NCBI GenBank assembly: GCA_007133875.1 | Contig: SLLW01000382.1 | Location: forward strand, 1-14,741 | Length of the DNA stretch: 14,741 nucleotides | Direction of reading: 5' to 3' | Origin: Balneolales bacterium | GTDB taxonomy: Bacteria; Bacteroidota; Rhodothermia; Balneolales; Natronogracilivirgulaceae | Shown: piece after piece, positions 5,931 to 14,650 of the stretch | Layout of the letters: every line of letters begins with the position of its first letter | How positions within the stretch are numbered: position 1 is the first letter of the stretch | Notes under the pieces: generated by a model | What the model saw: only the letters and a program-made list of their open reading frames with translations | Databases searched by the model: none | Told to the model about the DNA's origin: nothing | Program-made: the position numbers and the translations under genes

Positions 5931-8735
5931 TTACAACAGTTGCTTGAGAAAAGCCCCGGTCAGGCTTTCGGAATTGCTGGCAATGTCTTCCGGAGTCCCT
6001 TCGCACACAATGGCTCCGCCTCCGAACCCACCTTCCGGTCCCACATCTATCACCCAGTCCGCCGATTTGATTACATCCAGGTTGTGCTCGATAATAATCA
6101 CCGAATGCCCCTGGTCAATAAGCCGGTTGAACGAATCAAGCAATCTGGAGATATCCTCAAAATGAAGTCCGGTGGTCGGTTCATCAAAAAAGTACAACAC
6201 ATGCTCTTTTTCGGATCGCGACAGGTAGCGCGCGAGTTTTACACGCTGTGCCTCCCCTCCGGATAGCGTGGTCCCGCTCTGTCCCAGTCGTAAATAACCC
6301 AGCCCGACATCTTCCAGCACCTGAAGCCGGTTGACAATCTGCTTCTCGTCGACAAAAAATTCCAGAGCTTCCGAAACGGACATTTCCAGCACATCGTGGA
6401 TATTTTTCCCGCGATATTTTACCCCAAGTACATCTTTCCGGTAACGGGTTCCGCCACAAGCCTCGCAAGGCAGCTCAATGTCGGCCAGAAACTGCATCTC
6501 GATTGTCTGCACCCCCTCTCCCTGACAGGTTTCACACCGTCCGCCGGGAACATTAAAGGAGAAGTGTCCGGCCGTGTACCCCATGATTTTGGCCTCCCTG
6601 GTTTTGGAGAAGACCTCCCGGATTCCGTCAAATGATTTGGTATAGGTGGCCGGATTCGACCGGCTCGACCGTCCGATTGGAGCCTGGTCAACCATTTCCG
6701 CCGCATCGATATGATGTAACCCCTTCAGTGTCCGATACCGGCCCACCCTGTCATTGTACACGCCCAGCTCTTTCATAATACCGGCGTAGAGCGTCCGATG
6801 AATCAGTGTCGATTTCCCCGATCCGCTGACCCCGGTGACACAAACCAGTTTCCCCAGAGGAAATGTTACATTCACGCTCTTCAGATTGTGCTCCACCGCA
6901 CCCTCGAGAACCAGCTCTTTTCCGCTTCCCTTCCGTCTTTTCTCCGGTACTGGAATCACCTTTTCGCCGCTGAGATACTTTCCGGTGAGGGTTTTTGATT
7001 TCAACAGATCCTGATAGCTCCCGGAGAAACAGACCTCTCCGCCATGGATTCCGGCAAACGGGCCAATATCCAGCACATTGTCGGCTGCCCTGATCATTTC
7101 CGGATCATGTTCAACGACCAGTACCGTATTTCCGATATCACGAAGTGATTTCAAAATGCTGATCAGCCGGTCGTTGTCGCGGGGATGAAGGCCGATGGTC
7201 GGTTCGTCCAACACATAGAGGCTCCCGATGAGCGAGCTGCCGAGTGCGTTCGCCAGGTTGATACGCTGCGCTTCACCACCACTGAGTGTGTTGGTTAGGC
7301 GGTTCAGGGTGATATAGTGGAGGCCGACCTCATCCAGATACCGGAGCCTTTTCCGAATCTCATAGAGAATCTGTCCGCCAACATCCATTTCATAATCACT
7401 GAGCTGCAGCTTGTCAAAGAACTCCCGGGCGTAACCGATGGTCATTTCCGAAACCTGGCCGATGTGCAGTTCGCCAATTTTTACGTAGAGTGCATCTTTG
7501 CGGACCCGGTAACCGTCACACTCCGGACACCTGGAGTACCCCCGGTACCGTGAATAGAAAACACGCATGTGCACTTTATAAAACTCGCTCTTTACCTGTT
7601 CGAAAACGGTATGGATGCCCGGATACTCATCTTTCCCGTACCAGAGGATGTGCTTGACCTCTTTGGACAGGGCGTGATAGGGGTCATCGATCGGCAGGCT
7701 GTACCGGGCTGCTACTTTGATCAGCAGCTTATGATTCTTGTTGAATTTCGGGGAGTTAAACGGTGCGATAGCGCCGCCACGGATCGAAAGCAGCGGATCG
7801 GGCACCACTTTATCCTCATCAATACCCTGTACACGTCCGAATCCTTCACAACTGCGGCAGGCTCCGAAGGGGTTATTAAACGAGAACATTTGCGGAGTCG
7901 GCTCCGTAAAATCGATACCGTCACGCTCAAACCGTTCGCTGAAGAGCAGCTCTTCGCCTTTGTGAATTTTGATGTAGCAGCGGCCCCGACCCTCCAGAAA
8001 AGCGGCCTCAATCGAGTCCACCAGGCGGCTTCGAAAGTCATCATCCTCTTTTTTTACGGCAAGCCGGTCCACCACCACCCGTACATCCGCGGGTTTGAGT
8101 TTGCGTAAATTCACTTCATCCCGGCTGAGGTCGACCATCGTTTCATCCGGCAGCAAAATCCGATTGAACCCTTTCTGCTGAAACACCGCCAGCTCCTCGC
8201 GCATCTTTTTGTTTTTCTCCATGCTGCCCCCAAAGAGCACATAAAAACGCTGCTTCTCGCCGAAACGGTCCAGAATCGTTGCCGCCACCGACTGCGGAGT
8301 CTCCTTTTTCACGACCTCGCCGGACACCGGAGAGATCGTTCGTCCGACACGCGCAAACAGCAGACGCATATAATCGTATATCTCGGTGGTGGTTCCAACC
8401 GTTGACCGCGGATTGTATGTCGTGTTTTTCTGCTGGATCGCCATGGCCGGAGAGATGCCCTGCATGAAATCGACATCCGGCTTATCCATCCGCTCCAGAA
8501 ACTGACGCGCGTAACTTGACAGGCTCTCCACATATCGGCGCTGGCCCTCGGCGTAAATGGTATCAAAAGCGAGGCTGGATTTTCCGGAACCACTCACACC
8601 GGTCACAACCGTCATCCTGTTACGGGGGATAGTGACATCCACATTCTTCAGGTTGTGCACCCGGGCACCCTTTATAATTATGGGGGACAGGGATTTGTCG
8701 TTTTTCAAAGTCGTCTGGTTTTTGAAGTCTGGCAT
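5931..8735 (-). CDS. uvrA: Excinuclease ABC subunit UvrA
   Basis: UvrA is the damage-recognition ATPase of nucleotide excision repair; as a dimer it loads UvrB on damaged DNA. The protein is 934 residues from the ATG at 8735, or 939 from a GTG at 8750; neither has a clear SD. Positions here use the 939 numbering. It contains two ABC ATPase modules: Walker A GVSGSGKSS (51-59) with signature LSGGEAQR (489-496) and VLDEP, then GVSGSGKST (640-648) with LSGGEAQR (829-836) and FFDEP. The C-terminal zinc finger is complete (Cys739, 742, 762, 765). Only one CxxC of the first zinc finger remains (Cys298, 301), and a further CPEC is at 408-411. Loss of the other CxxC appears in Bacteroidota-type UvrA as I remember it. 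The gene follows mrpE by 74 nt on the same strand. Confidence 0.98.
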   Translation of the reverse strand: MPDFKNQTTLKNDKSLSPIIIKGARVHNLKNVDVTIPRNRMTVVTGVSGSGKSSLAFDTIYAEGQRRYVESLSSYARQFLERMDKPDVDFMQGISPAMAIQQKNTTYNPRSTVGTTTEIYDYMRLLFARVGRTISPVSGEVVKKETPQSVAATILDRFGEKQRFYVLFGGSMEKNKKMREELAVFQQKGFNRILLPDETMVDLSRDEVNLRKLKPADVRVVVDRLAVKKEDDDFRSRLVDSIEAAFLEGRGRCYIKIHKGEELLFSERFERDGIDFTEPTPQMFSFNNPFGACRSCEGFGRVQGIDEDKVVPDPLLSIRGGAIAPFNSPKFNKNHKLLIKVAARYSLPIDDPYHALSKEVKHILWYGKDEYPGIHTVFEQVKSEFYKVHMRVFYSRYRGYSRCPECDGYRVRKDALYVKIGELHIGQVSEMTIGYAREFFDKLQLSDYEMDVGGQILYEIRKRLRYLDEVGLHYITLNRLTNTLSGGEAQRINLANALGSSLIGSLYVLDEPTIGLHPRDNDRLISILKSLRDIGNTVLVVEHDPEMIRAADNVLDIGPFAGIHGGEVCFSGSYQDLLKSKTLTGKYLSGEKVIPVPEKRRKGSGKELVLEGAVEHNLKSVNVTFPLGKLVCVTGVSGSGKSTLIHRTLYAGIMKELGVYNDRVGRYRTLKGLHHIDAAEMVDQAPIGRSSRSNPATYTKSFDGIREVFSKTREAKIMGYTAGHFSFNVPGGRCETCQGEGVQTIEMQFLADIELPCEACGGTRYRKDVLGVKYRGKNIHDVLEMSVSEALEFFVDEKQIVNRLQVLEDVGLGYLRLGQSGTTLSGGEAQRVKLARYLSRSEKEHVLYFFDEPTTGLHFEDISRLLDSFNRLIDQGHSVIIIEHNLDVIKSADWVIDVGPEGGFGGGAIVCEGTPEDIASNSESLTGAFLKQLL

Positions 8736-8773
8736 ACCGGTAAGATACACGGTACCGTGCCACTGTTACAACG

Positions 8774-8798
8774 ACCGGAATCACACTTCGGTTCCGGT
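8774..8798 (-). other. Hairpin between mrpE and uvrA
   Basis: ACCGGAA and TTCCGGT (8774-8780 with 8792-8798) form a 7-bp stem with an 11-nt loop, 12 nt after the mrpE stop. There is no T-run, so it is not a standard terminator; it could act as a 3' mRNA stabiliser or a weak attenuator ahead of uvrA. Confidence 0.3.
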
Positions 8799-8809
8799 AA
8801 TCATAGGCA

Positions 8810-9286
8810 TTATTGCGTCACTTCCAGAATTCGCCGTTCCATTCCGTTCTTGATGGATGCACGGACCTGATCCACCCCCTCGTCAATGTACATAGCATGA
8901 ATAAACAACTCTTTGCGGTCATCGGACACCTCCAGGCTGAGGGTTCCGGGCGTCAGGGAGATCATATTGGCAAGAACGGTAATCTCTAAATCGGTTTTAG
9001 CATCCAGTGGAATATCAACGACTCCCGATTTCATCCTGAAACTCGGTTTCATGACATCAATGGCTACCCGGATACTGGAAACGAACAGTTCCTTCAGAAA
9101 AAAGGTCGTCAGGGTGAACGCCTTCCAGACACGCCGGGTATAACCGGTCTTGTCAATGGCCGGACCCACAACCAGCAGCACCAGATAACCGAGAACAAGT
9201 CCGATCAGCAAGTTGCCAAACGAGAATGTCGCTGTTACAGCCGTCCAAATAAGCGCCAATAGAATATTAAAAAGGAAAAGTTTCAT
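8810..9286 (-). CDS. mrpE: Mrp Na+/H+ antiporter subunit E
   Basis: This 158-residue protein of the MnhE/PhaE family is a small subunit of the Mrp cation/proton antiporter in the cytoplasmic membrane. The first ~50 residues form membrane helices (FNILLALIWTAV, IGLVLGYLVLLVV). The cytosolic part has the family blocks KELFVSSIRVAIDV (65-78), LANMISLTPGTLSLEV (about 109-124) and HAMYID. Length matches the family. It is the last mrp gene here, 178 nt after mrpD, whereas mrpE usually sits between mrpD and mrpF. MrpE is needed for full antiport in Bacillus and for stability of the complex in other systems. Only a weak AGG precedes the ATG. Confidence 0.94.
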   Translation of the reverse strand: MKLFLFNILLALIWTAVTATFSFGNLLIGLVLGYLVLLVVGPAIDKTGYTRRVWKAFTLTTFFLKELFVSSIRVAIDVMKPSFRMKSGVVDIPLDAKTDLEITVLANMISLTPGTLSLEVSDDRKELFIHAMYIDEGVDQVRASIKNGMERRILEVTQ

Positions 9287-9464
9287 CTGCCTGGATTTAC
9301 ATTTATTTGTCAGATAGCGTATCCATGTGTAACAAGGTGCGTCCGGGTCTCCGCATTTTCGGGAATGGTTGTTTCATGCGTTTGAACATTGTTTTCTGTT
9401 ATCACGTGGCGTACAGTATCGCTGATTTCTTTGATATAATGGGTTAATTCGCAGTACGGAAACG
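9287..9464. other. Long spacer between mrpD and mrpE
   Basis: These 178 nt break an otherwise compact operon. They hold two overlapping minus-strand short frames: one of 28 codons starting with ATG (9303-9389) and one running open from near the mrpD stop but with only an internal GTG as start. Neither has a convincing SD or similarity. I see no terminator, so transcription may continue into mrpE. Confidence 0.4.
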
Positions 9465-10976
9465 TTACTGAGGCCCCATAACGGCTTCAATATAAACGGA
9501 TGGATCAAGCAGCTGCTCGGCGGCGGTCAGACAGATTTCAAGCAACGGTTGGGCAAAAAGGCCAACCAGGATAATCAATCCGGCCACAATCATCACCGGT
9601 ACCACCATAATGTAGAGATTCCCGGCACCAAAAAGCGGCATTTTCCCAAAATGATCGGGAACGCCTTTCTCCGGAACAGCCGCCCAGAACGCAGTCATCC
9701 AGATCTTGGTCATCGAGAAGAGGGTAAGTAGTCCAACCAGTATTGCCACCGCTGTAATTACGTATTCCCCGAGGGAGAGACCCGCTTTGACCAGCGTCAA
9801 TTTGGCCCAGAATCCCGAAAGCGGCGGGAATCCGGCCAGTGCAAATGCGGATATCAGAAACAGAGCCGCAAGGAACGGATAGTGCCGGTACAACCCACCC
9901 ATCTGTTTCAACTCAAACGTACCCATCAGCCGTTGTGCAATACCGCTGATCAGGAACAGATTGGTTTTGGCCAGGATATTGTGAAGCACATAGAAGATCG
10001 CTCCCATCAGGCCGAGCGCGGTGTTGAATGCCAGGCCCATGATCATATAACCTATCTGACTCACAATATGGAAGGAGAGGATCTTCCGGAACTCATAGTG
10101 AGAGGCCGCACCGAGGACACCGGTCACCATGGTAAATCCGGCGACCCAGATCAGGATCGTATGGGTATAGCCGACATCCTGCGTAAATAACAGGGTAAAA
10201 ACCCGTATCAAAGCGTAAACCCCGACTTTTGTGAGCAGCCCTCCGAAAATTGCCGAAATGGCCACCGGGGGGGTGTGATATGATGCCGGAAGCCAGAAGA
10301 AGAGCGGGAAGATCGCTGCCTTGATCCCAAATGAGACCAGGAAAATCATCGCTACGGTGGTTACCAGTCCGACATTCTCCACCTCCGGAAGCCGCAGGGC
10401 CAGATCTGCCATATTGAGCGTACCGGTCATGCCATAGAGCAAAGCGACACCGAACAAGAAAATTAGCGAAGAGAACAAGTTGATGATCACATACTTCAAA
10501 GCACCCTGAAGTTGATTCCGGCTGTTGCCGAGGGCCAGCAGAATGAAACTGGCGATGAGCATCACCTCGAACCAGACATAGAGGTTAAAAATATCACCGG
10601 TCAGGAAGCTGCCATTGACCCCCATCAGCAAAATGTGCAGCAGCGGATAGTAACCGAACTGCTCGCGCTGTTTATCGATGTCATAAATGGAATAAATGGC
10701 GATGATCAGCCCCATCACAGCCGAAATACCAAGCATCAGCATGCTCAACATATCGGCGACAAGGGTGATGCCAAACGGTGCTTCCCAGGTACCGAGCTGC
10801 AAAACCTGGATTCCATCGCCGTAGACATCACGGAACAACATCGCAACCGAAACCAGCAGAACGGCCATACCGGCCACACCAATCCATCGCTGCATCGCGG
10901 ATGATTTCCGGAACAGCAGCGCCAGGGTGGCGGTGATCAGGGGTATAACTACAGGCAGTACAAGTAAACCGTTCAT
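9465..10976 (-). CDS. mrpD: Mrp Na+/H+ antiporter subunit D
   Basis: This 503-residue polytopic protein belongs to the MrpD/NuoN-NuoM-like family of proton-translocating subunits, usual length for MrpD. It should have about 14 transmembrane helices. The key membrane glutamate is Glu137 in YVWFEVMLIASF, and channel lysines are Lys219 in SFGIKAAIFPLFFWLP and Lys250 in GGLLTKVGVYALIR. These residues are conserved for ion translocation in Mrp and complex I. The start ATG overlaps the mrpC stop in an ATGA (10973-10976), indicating translational coupling. Together with MrpA it forms the transport core of the complex. Confidence 0.96.
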   Translation of the reverse strand: MNGLLVLPVVIPLITATLALLFRKSSAMQRWIGVAGMAVLLVSVAMLFRDVYGDGIQVLQLGTWEAPFGITLVADMLSMLMLGISAVMGLIIAIYSIYDIDKQREQFGYYPLLHILLMGVNGSFLTGDIFNLYVWFEVMLIASFILLALGNSRNQLQGALKYVIINLFSSLIFLFGVALLYGMTGTLNMADLALRLPEVENVGLVTTVAMIFLVSFGIKAAIFPLFFWLPASYHTPPVAISAIFGGLLTKVGVYALIRVFTLLFTQDVGYTHTILIWVAGFTMVTGVLGAASHYEFRKILSFHIVSQIGYMIMGLAFNTALGLMGAIFYVLHNILAKTNLFLISGIAQRLMGTFELKQMGGLYRHYPFLAALFLISAFALAGFPPLSGFWAKLTLVKAGLSLGEYVITAVAILVGLLTLFSMTKIWMTAFWAAVPEKGVPDHFGKMPLFGAGNLYIMVVPVMIVAGLIILVGLFAQPLLEICLTAAEQLLDPSVYIEAVMGPQ

Positions 10977-11374
10977 GAATCTCTGTTTTCGTTGTTCTCG
11001 GTGTGGGTTACGATTGCCGACGAAGTATCCTCGGGATCCTCAAGCAACTCATCCTGATTGACGGTGCCCAGCTCTTTATAACTGCGATAGGCCAGAGCCA
11101 GCGCAAATGCCAGCAAACCGAAACCGATCACAATCGCTGTGAGAATCAGCGCCTGGGGAAGCGGATTGGCAAACGGAGCTTCGGGCATAACGCTGCCGGC
11201 CGCAATGAGCGGAGGGTTTTCGGTGGATATGCGTCCGAGCGAGAAAAGCGCCAGGTTCACGGAGTTGCTAATCAGGATGATCCCGATTATGGTCAGGATC
11301 AGACTTTGTCTGAGTAACATATAGATGCCGGTGGCAAATATGGCTCCTGCTAAAATGGGAAGTATTGTATCCAT
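10973..11374 (-). CDS. mrpC: Mrp Na+/H+ antiporter subunit C
   Basis: This 133-residue NuoK-like subunit has three predicted membrane helices: ILPILAGAIFATGIYMLL near the N-terminus, IIGIILISNSVNLALFSLGR around residues 29-48, and ALILTAIVIGFGLLAFALALAY around 75-96. The NSVNL segment between helices 1 and 2 is family-typical. The C-terminal 35 residues are acidic and polar, and probably cytosolic. The start is 4 nt after the mrpB stop, with no SD, so reinitiation from mrpB is likely. The stop overlaps the mrpD start. Confidence 0.95.
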   Translation of the reverse strand: MDTILPILAGAIFATGIYMLLRQSLILTIIGIILISNSVNLALFSLGRISTENPPLIAAGSVMPEAPFANPLPQALILTAIVIGFGLLAFALALAYRSYKELGTVNQDELLEDPEDTSSAIVTHTENNENRDS

Positions 11375-11378
11375 ATCA

Positions 11379-11801
11379 TTAAAAAGTCAGCGGTTCCTCT
11401 TCCAGTGAAAAAATCACGGCAACAATGAATCCGACCACGCACAGATAGACACCGATATCAAAGATAAGCGGGGTGCTGAGCTTCACTTCGGATCCGCCCA
11501 ACTCCAGAAAGAGCCACTTCCCGGTCAGGAACGGATCGCCCATAAACATGGGGATCAGGCCGCTGATCACCAGGCTGGCCAGTCCGATCGCAATCAGTGT
11601 GATGGGATGGATTCGGAGTATTTTGCGGGTCGCCGCGGTTCCGAAAGCGATGGCATACAGCGTAAATGCTCCGGCCCCTACCAACCCGCCAATGAATCCG
11701 CCGCCCGGCTCATCATGGCCGCGGAAGAACAGGAATAGCGAAAAAAGGACCAGAACCCCGATCATCATTCGGGTGGTGGTATGTAAAATCAGACTTTGCA
11801 T
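11379..11801 (-). CDS. mrpB: Mrp Na+/H+ antiporter subunit B
   Basis: This 140-residue MnhB-domain membrane protein has about four helices. The signature RGHDEPGGGFIGGL (28-41) lies after the first helix; helices follow at GAGAFTLYAIAFG, LIAIGLASLVISGLIPM and IGVYLCVVGFIVAVIF. It is a full-length separate subunit, not fused to MrpA. Its ATG shares one base with the mrpA stop (TAATG at 11799-11803), a strong coupling arrangement. No independent SD is apparent. Confidence 0.95.
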   Translation of the reverse strand: MQSLILHTTTRMMIGVLVLFSLFLFFRGHDEPGGGFIGGLVGAGAFTLYAIAFGTAATRKILRIHPITLIAIGLASLVISGLIPMFMGDPFLTGKWLFLELGGSEVKLSTPLIFDIGVYLCVVGFIVAVIFSLEEEPLTF

Positions 11802-14128
11802 TATGATTTATTTTCTTTTGAAGATCCGGGGCGAGTCATTTTTATCAACGCATAGACGGCAAGTCCTGCAATAGCAACCACAACGACCTCGCCCATGGTA
11901 TCCAATGCCCGGAAGTCAACCAGAATGACATTCACAATGTTTCTTCCATGGGCCAGCGGATAACTTGCCTCAGCATAGTATTCGGAGATAAAGGCGTCGA
12001 ATGGCACTGCGGTAACCGCCAGAATAAGCAGCGTCATCATCAGTCCCGCCGAAATGGCAATAACACCGTCTCTGGTGCGTGATACACCGCTTCGAACCTC
12101 CTTGATCTTGGGTACATGAATCAGTACCAGTACAACCAGAATTACGGTAAGCGTCTCAACAAGGACCTGGGTCATGGCCAAATCAGCCGCACCGTGCATG
12201 AGATAGATCAGCGAGAGTCCGTATCCGATGATACCTGCAGCGACGATGATGGTGAGCCGCGAATTTCCGAATGCCAGCATAATGCCCAGCGAGCCGACTA
12301 TGGTGATCGAAAGCGCCCAATCATATACATGAACATTGGAAAAATCCGGATTCCAGATGATACCCGATTGCGTCAGAAATGTATAACCAATAGCTACGAG
12401 CGCGGTGACCATGATCGTAACCAGATAGTTGGACATCAGCCCGTTCTGCAGGATCCTGGTCTGCCATCCCGCCAGGCCAAGCATTCCGTTGACAAGCCCA
12501 TCATATACATTGACCGGAAACCGTGCAAAGACCATCTGATATCCTTTCATGGGGGCTGATTCGCGCAGGCCGTCCCAGATCCGGTACGTGAGCAGGCCAC
12601 CTGCCAGAGTGAGGAGACTCAACATTAGCGGCATGTTAAAACCGTGCCACAGAGAGAGATAAAAATCCAGCGGCTCACCCCATACACTGCCGGCTACCGG
12701 CACAATAAGACTTTTATCAACCAGAAATGGCAGCACACCAAAAACCACACTCAGGACTGCCAGAATAATCGGGCCGATCCACATGGACGGCGGCGTTTCG
12801 TGCGCTTTTTTGGGGGTTTCCACCTGTTTCCCGAAAAATGGCCTGATAACCACAATGGCAGATGCGGCTACAATAGCGATATTGGCAACCACTGCCAGTG
12901 TGATAAACAGTACCGGAAGCAGGGTGGCCTCTAAAGCCGCCTCGTAGACGATTTCTTTTGCAATAAATCCGAAGAGTGGCGGTATTCCCGCCATGGAGAG
13001 TGCCGCAAGGGCGGCGGCTACGGCCGATATCGGCATAAGCTTCCTGAGTCCGCCCAGCTTGAGAACATCCCGGGTGCCGGCTTCGTGATCGATTCCGCCG
13101 GCCACCATAAAGAGCGCGCCTTTGTACATGGCGTGAGACAGAATGTATACCGCCAGGCCCTGCATTGCCAGCTCGGTACCGAGACCGATCAGCATCATCA
13201 TTGTCCCCAGTGCCATGACCGTGGAGTAAGCCAGAATCTGCTTGAGGTCGGTGAAACTGAGTGACAGCCATGCACTGATCAAAAGTGTCACTACGCCAAA
13301 ACCGCCGACCAGTATCATCCAGGTGTCTGTAAATCCGAGCACCGGATGCAACCTGGCGAGCAGGTACACACCGGCCTTGACCATTGTCGCAGAGTGCAGA
13401 TAGGCACTAACCGGAGTAGGCGCCGCCATCGCACCGGGTAACCAGAAGTGGAATGGGAACTGGGCGGATTTGGTGAATGCCCCGCCGAGTACCAAAAGCA
13501 GGATGGCCAGGTAGTGGGGATGCTCCCGAATAATATCTCCTTCATTCAGAAGCGCAGAGACCTCCCATTGGCCGGAGGCAAAGCCCATGAGAACCATCCC
13601 CCCAAGCAGTGCCAGTCCGCCGATTCCGGTGACCAGTAATGCCTGAAGTGCCGCTTTCCGGGACGCCTCCTGCTCATGGTTAAATCCAATAAGCAGGTAG
13701 GAAGTGAAACTGGTCAGCTCCCAGAAAACAAAGATACTGATGAGGTTGTCCGCCAGAACCACGCCCAGCATGGAACCCATGAAGAGCAGGATGGCCAGAT
13801 AGAACCGGGGCAGATATTCATTGCCGCTTAAGTATCCGGCGCCATAAAGCACGATGAATGTTCCGATCCCGGTGATGATAAGGCCGAACATGAGGCTGAG
13901 TCCGTCGAGGTAAAATGCGAGATTAACCTCGAAAAACTCCATGGATACCCATGTCGTTGATTGCGTGATGGTTCCGCCGGCCGCAATTTCCGGCATAAAG
14001 GAGAGCAGGTACAAGAAACTACCCAGGGGAAGCAGCGCCAGAATCCAACCGGTTTTCTCACGAAACAACTTGAAAATCCAGGGGGCCAGTAGTGCAGTGA
14101 CAAAAATGAGGCCGATTACGATCAGCAT
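11801..14128 (-). CDS. mrpA: Mrp Na+/H+ antiporter subunit A
   Basis: This 775-residue protein is the large Mrp subunit, homologous to NuoL of complex I, with roughly 20 membrane helices. The NuoL-like part carries Glu137 in VFWELTSFTSYLLIGF, Lys220 in GGAFTKSAQFPFHFWLP and Lys251 in HSATMVKAGVYLLAR. The C-terminal extension contains the DUF4040-like block GAADLAMTQVLVETLTVILV and then NVILVDFRALDTMGEVVVVA in the last ~45 residues, which in MrpA forms the MbhE-like end. Length is normal, so it is not an MrpA-MrpB fusion. It exchanges cytosolic Na+ (or K+/Ca2+) for external H+ as part of the heptamer. A strong SD (AGGAGGAGG) lies directly upstream, and a short leader frame overlaps its start. 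Confidence 0.97.
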   Translation of the reverse strand: MLIVIGLIFVTALLAPWIFKLFREKTGWILALLPLGSFLYLLSFMPEIAAGGTITQSTTWVSMEFFEVNLAFYLDGLSLMFGLIITGIGTFIVLYGAGYLSGNEYLPRFYLAILLFMGSMLGVVLADNLISIFVFWELTSFTSYLLIGFNHEQEASRKAALQALLVTGIGGLALLGGMVLMGFASGQWEVSALLNEGDIIREHPHYLAILLLVLGGAFTKSAQFPFHFWLPGAMAAPTPVSAYLHSATMVKAGVYLLARLHPVLGFTDTWMILVGGFGVVTLLISAWLSLSFTDLKQILAYSTVMALGTMMMLIGLGTELAMQGLAVYILSHAMYKGALFMVAGGIDHEAGTRDVLKLGGLRKLMPISAVAAALAALSMAGIPPLFGFIAKEIVYEAALEATLLPVLFITLAVVANIAIVAASAIVVIRPFFGKQVETPKKAHETPPSMWIGPIILAVLSVVFGVLPFLVDKSLIVPVAGSVWGEPLDFYLSLWHGFNMPLMLSLLTLAGGLLTYRIWDGLRESAPMKGYQMVFARFPVNVYDGLVNGMLGLAGWQTRILQNGLMSNYLVTIMVTALVAIGYTFLTQSGIIWNPDFSNVHVYDWALSITIVGSLGIMLAFGNSRLTIIVAAGIIGYGLSLIYLMHGAADLAMTQVLVETLTVILVVLVLIHVPKIKEVRSGVSRTRDGVIAISAGLMMTLLILAVTAVPFDAFISEYYAEASYPLAHGRNIVNVILVDFRALDTMGEVVVVAIAGLAVYALIKMTRPGSSKENKS

Positions 14129-14163
14129 GACCTCCTCCTGCCGTTATCGGCCGGGCTGACCAT
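14122..14163 (-). CDS. Possible 13-residue leader peptide ahead of mrpA
   Basis: A short frame reads MVSPADNGRRRSC and its TGA (14122-14124) overlaps the mrpA start region (ATG at 14126-14128) in the arrangement ATGCTGA. It is preceded by GGGGAGGTGA (14171-14180), a near-perfect match to the anti-SD sequence, though about 10 nt from the ATG. Ribosomes ending here could hand over to mrpA. It contains three consecutive AGG arginine codons, which double as the mrpA SD. It may instead be chance; no homologue is known to me. Confidence 0.3.
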   Translation of the reverse strand: MVSPADNGRRRSC

Positions 14164-14275
14164 GCTGCGGTCACCTCCCCTATTTTTGAATAACAGGCTC
14201 ATAAAAATCTGAGTTAAAACGATGGTTGATAACTTGTTTTAAATGGTACATTCACACCGGATGCCCCGGTCAGGA
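14164..14275. other. Spacer between mrpG and mrpA
   Basis: This is the non-coding part of the mrpG-mrpA interval. It contains an AT-rich block (about 14181-14245) and, just after the mrpG stop, a weak ACCGG/CCGGT hairpin (14256-14270). On the minus strand TTTAAC and TGTTAT 17 nt apart are a poor promoter match. I see no terminator and no recognisable riboswitch. Confidence 0.35.
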
Positions 14276-14650
14276 TCAGTCATTATCCGGAATAGAACCA
14301 GAGGGTTTTACGCCTTTGCCGGACTTGTCATAATACGTTTTCAGTTCATCGACAACGGTTCCTTTCCAGAAAGGTATACCAGACCTGTAGGCAGCGCGGC
14401 CAATCGTGTGTGCCGCAACCGGAGCAGTCATCAGGATGAAGATGATGGTTGCAATGGCACGAGATACAATTCCGATTTCTGCGTACGTGAAAGCGACCGC
14501 AAGCAGGATGAGTCCGGCGCCAAGGGTGCCGGCCTTGGTTGATGCGTGCATGCGCATGAGAATATCGGGCAGGCGCAGGATACCAACAGCGGCTACCAAT
14601 ACAAAAAAGCCGCCGGTAATAAGCAGAATTCCGGCAATGATCTCAAGCAT
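14276..14650 (-). CDS. mrpG: Mrp Na+/H+ antiporter subunit G
   Basis: This 124-residue MnhG/PhaG-type subunit has three membrane helices: the N-terminal IIAGILLITGGFFVLVAAVGIL, then AGTLGAGLILLAVAF, then IATIIFILMTAPVAAHTIG. The motifs RLPDILMRMHASTKA and MTAPVAAHTIGRAAYRSG are typical of the family. The polar C-terminal tail (about 95-124) is cytosolic in appearance. The start at 14650 has GGAGG about 7 nt upstream and overlaps the mrpF stop; a longer reading from 14725 would run through mrpF in another frame and is rejected. It lies 147 nt before mrpA. Confidence 0.96.
   Translation of the reverse strand: MLEIIAGILLITGGFFVLVAAVGILRLPDILMRMHASTKAGTLGAGLILLAVAFTYAEIGIVSRAIATIIFILMTAPVAAHTIGRAAYRSGIPFWKGTVVDELKTYYDKSGKGVKPSGSIPDND

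Noticed and set aside
9303..9389. A basic 28-residue minus-strand frame between mrpD and mrpE
   Set aside because: It has no SD and overlaps another open frame of equal quality, so neither can be supported as a gene.
9435..9440. A perfect plus-strand TATAAT near the mrpD end, suggesting an antisense promoter
   Set aside because: No -35-like hexamer lies at suitable spacing, and no plus-strand gene follows.
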